Below are positions 63,786 through 64,000 of a stretch of DNA of 64,000 nucleotides, in pieces (positions within the stretch are counted from its first letter, which is position 1; every line of letters starts with the position of its first letter). The translations under genes were made by a program, and so were the position numbers. Source of the DNA: Streptomyces sp. NBC_00448 (lineage in GTDB: Bacteria; Actinomycetota; Actinomycetes; Streptomycetales; Streptomycetaceae); assembly GCF_036014115.1 (NCBI RefSeq), contig NZ_CP107913.1:9070501-9134500 (forward strand), read 5' to 3'. The notes under the pieces were generated by a model. That model had not been told where the DNA came from. It made no database searches and was given only the letters and a program-made list of their open reading frames with translations.

Positions 63786-64000
63786 GTGGGCAGTCCGGCA
63801 CGCAGGAGACCCGTCGCAGCAGGCGGAACAGCAGGGAACCGCTCGGGTGGCGCCGCCGTCGGGAGGGGCATCGCGACGCTGGTCGCGGCCGCGGGGCTGG
63901 TGATGGCCGCCATGCCCGCCGCACACGCGCAGGCGCAGTCCGCACCGGTGTCCGCGCCGTCGTCCGCGCTGCCCGGAACCGGCGGCGGCACCGGAACCGG
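63786..64000 (+). CDS. Secreted protein, partial (cut by window end)
   Basis: A frame opens at GTG 63786 with GGAGG 7 nt upstream and runs off the right end (71 codons seen). The N-terminus is a basic, Gly/Arg-rich stretch followed by a hydrophobic segment (IATLVAAAGLVMAAMPAAHA) and an Ala cleavage site, then a Ser/Pro/Gly-rich linker. It is an exported protein whose main domain lies outside the window. Divergent from the LuxR-type regulator. Confidence 0.7.
   Translation, partial: MGSPARRRPVAAGGTAGNRSGGAAVGRGIATLVAAAGLVMAAMPAAHAQAQSAPVSAPSSALPGTGGGTGT

Overview
The window is very GC-rich, with strong third-position GC, GTG/TTG starts, ATGA-coupled operons, Tat-type and lipoprotein export signals, a SARP regulator and many FadR-type GntR regulators. 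This fits a Streptomyces-like actinobacterium, probably an accessory part of the chromosome rich in catabolic genes. No replication gene, integrase, intact transposase, rRNA or CRISPR array was seen.

Bases 1-34900 form one large carbohydrate-utilisation region. Four secreted or lipid-anchored enzymes act outside the cell: a GH2 enzyme with tandem C-terminal domains (215-3952), a parallel beta-helix protein with a ricin-type lectin domain (15629-18130) and a GH95 alpha-L-fucosidase-like enzyme (32109-34877) lie here, and a second GH2 enzyme with a PA14 domain lies further on (49960-52605). Three sugar ABC importers follow different designs: RbsBAC-like (5104-8892), MalEFG-like without an ATPase (9874-13034), and a RhaSTPQ-like set with two permeases (24934-30829). 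Inside the cell sit a rhamnose/fucose mutarotase, an L-fucose-dehydrogenase-like aldo-keto reductase, two enolase-superfamily enzymes, an IlvD/Edd sugar-acid dehydratase, a KdgK-type kinase, a KDPG-type aldolase, a DHDPS-family aldolase, an SDR and an RraA-like aldolase. They suggest non-phosphorylative or Entner-Doudoroff-like breakdown of deoxy sugars or sugar acids. Three FadR-type regulators sit beside the transporters, and at least two palindromes recur in front of distant operons, so the region appears to be built from regulons.

Bases 34983-40231 hold the most unusual locus. A 25-residue peptide gene with a very strong ribosome binding site is followed by a PqqD-like/M50-like membrane peptidase, a TPR protein with a degenerate ATPase-like N-terminus, a flavin-reductase-like protein and a convergent SARP regulator. 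I read this as an unrecognised modified-peptide (RiPP) or peptide-signalling system.

Bases 40841-49791 hold a TauE/SafE permease, small secreted proteins, an F420-type reductase-like protein, and an aromatic-acid catabolic operon (GntR regulator, 4-oxalomesaconate hydratase, CHA/HMG aldolase, a PDC-hydrolase-like protein, a dihydroxyphthalate-decarboxylase-like protein) with a truncated GntR pseudogene and a palindromic operator. A coupled pair of Imm-5-like proteins follows.

Bases 49960-64000 hold the second GH2 gene under a LacI-type palindrome, a type-B carboxylesterase divergent from a TetR regulator with a palindrome between them, a DUF6000-like protein, a DnaJ-like remnant, a baeRF3-like protein, an IS4-type transposase remnant, a large subtilisin-family protease, a LuxR-type regulator and the start of a secreted protein cut by the window end. 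A hairpin near base 47 recurs near base 55658.
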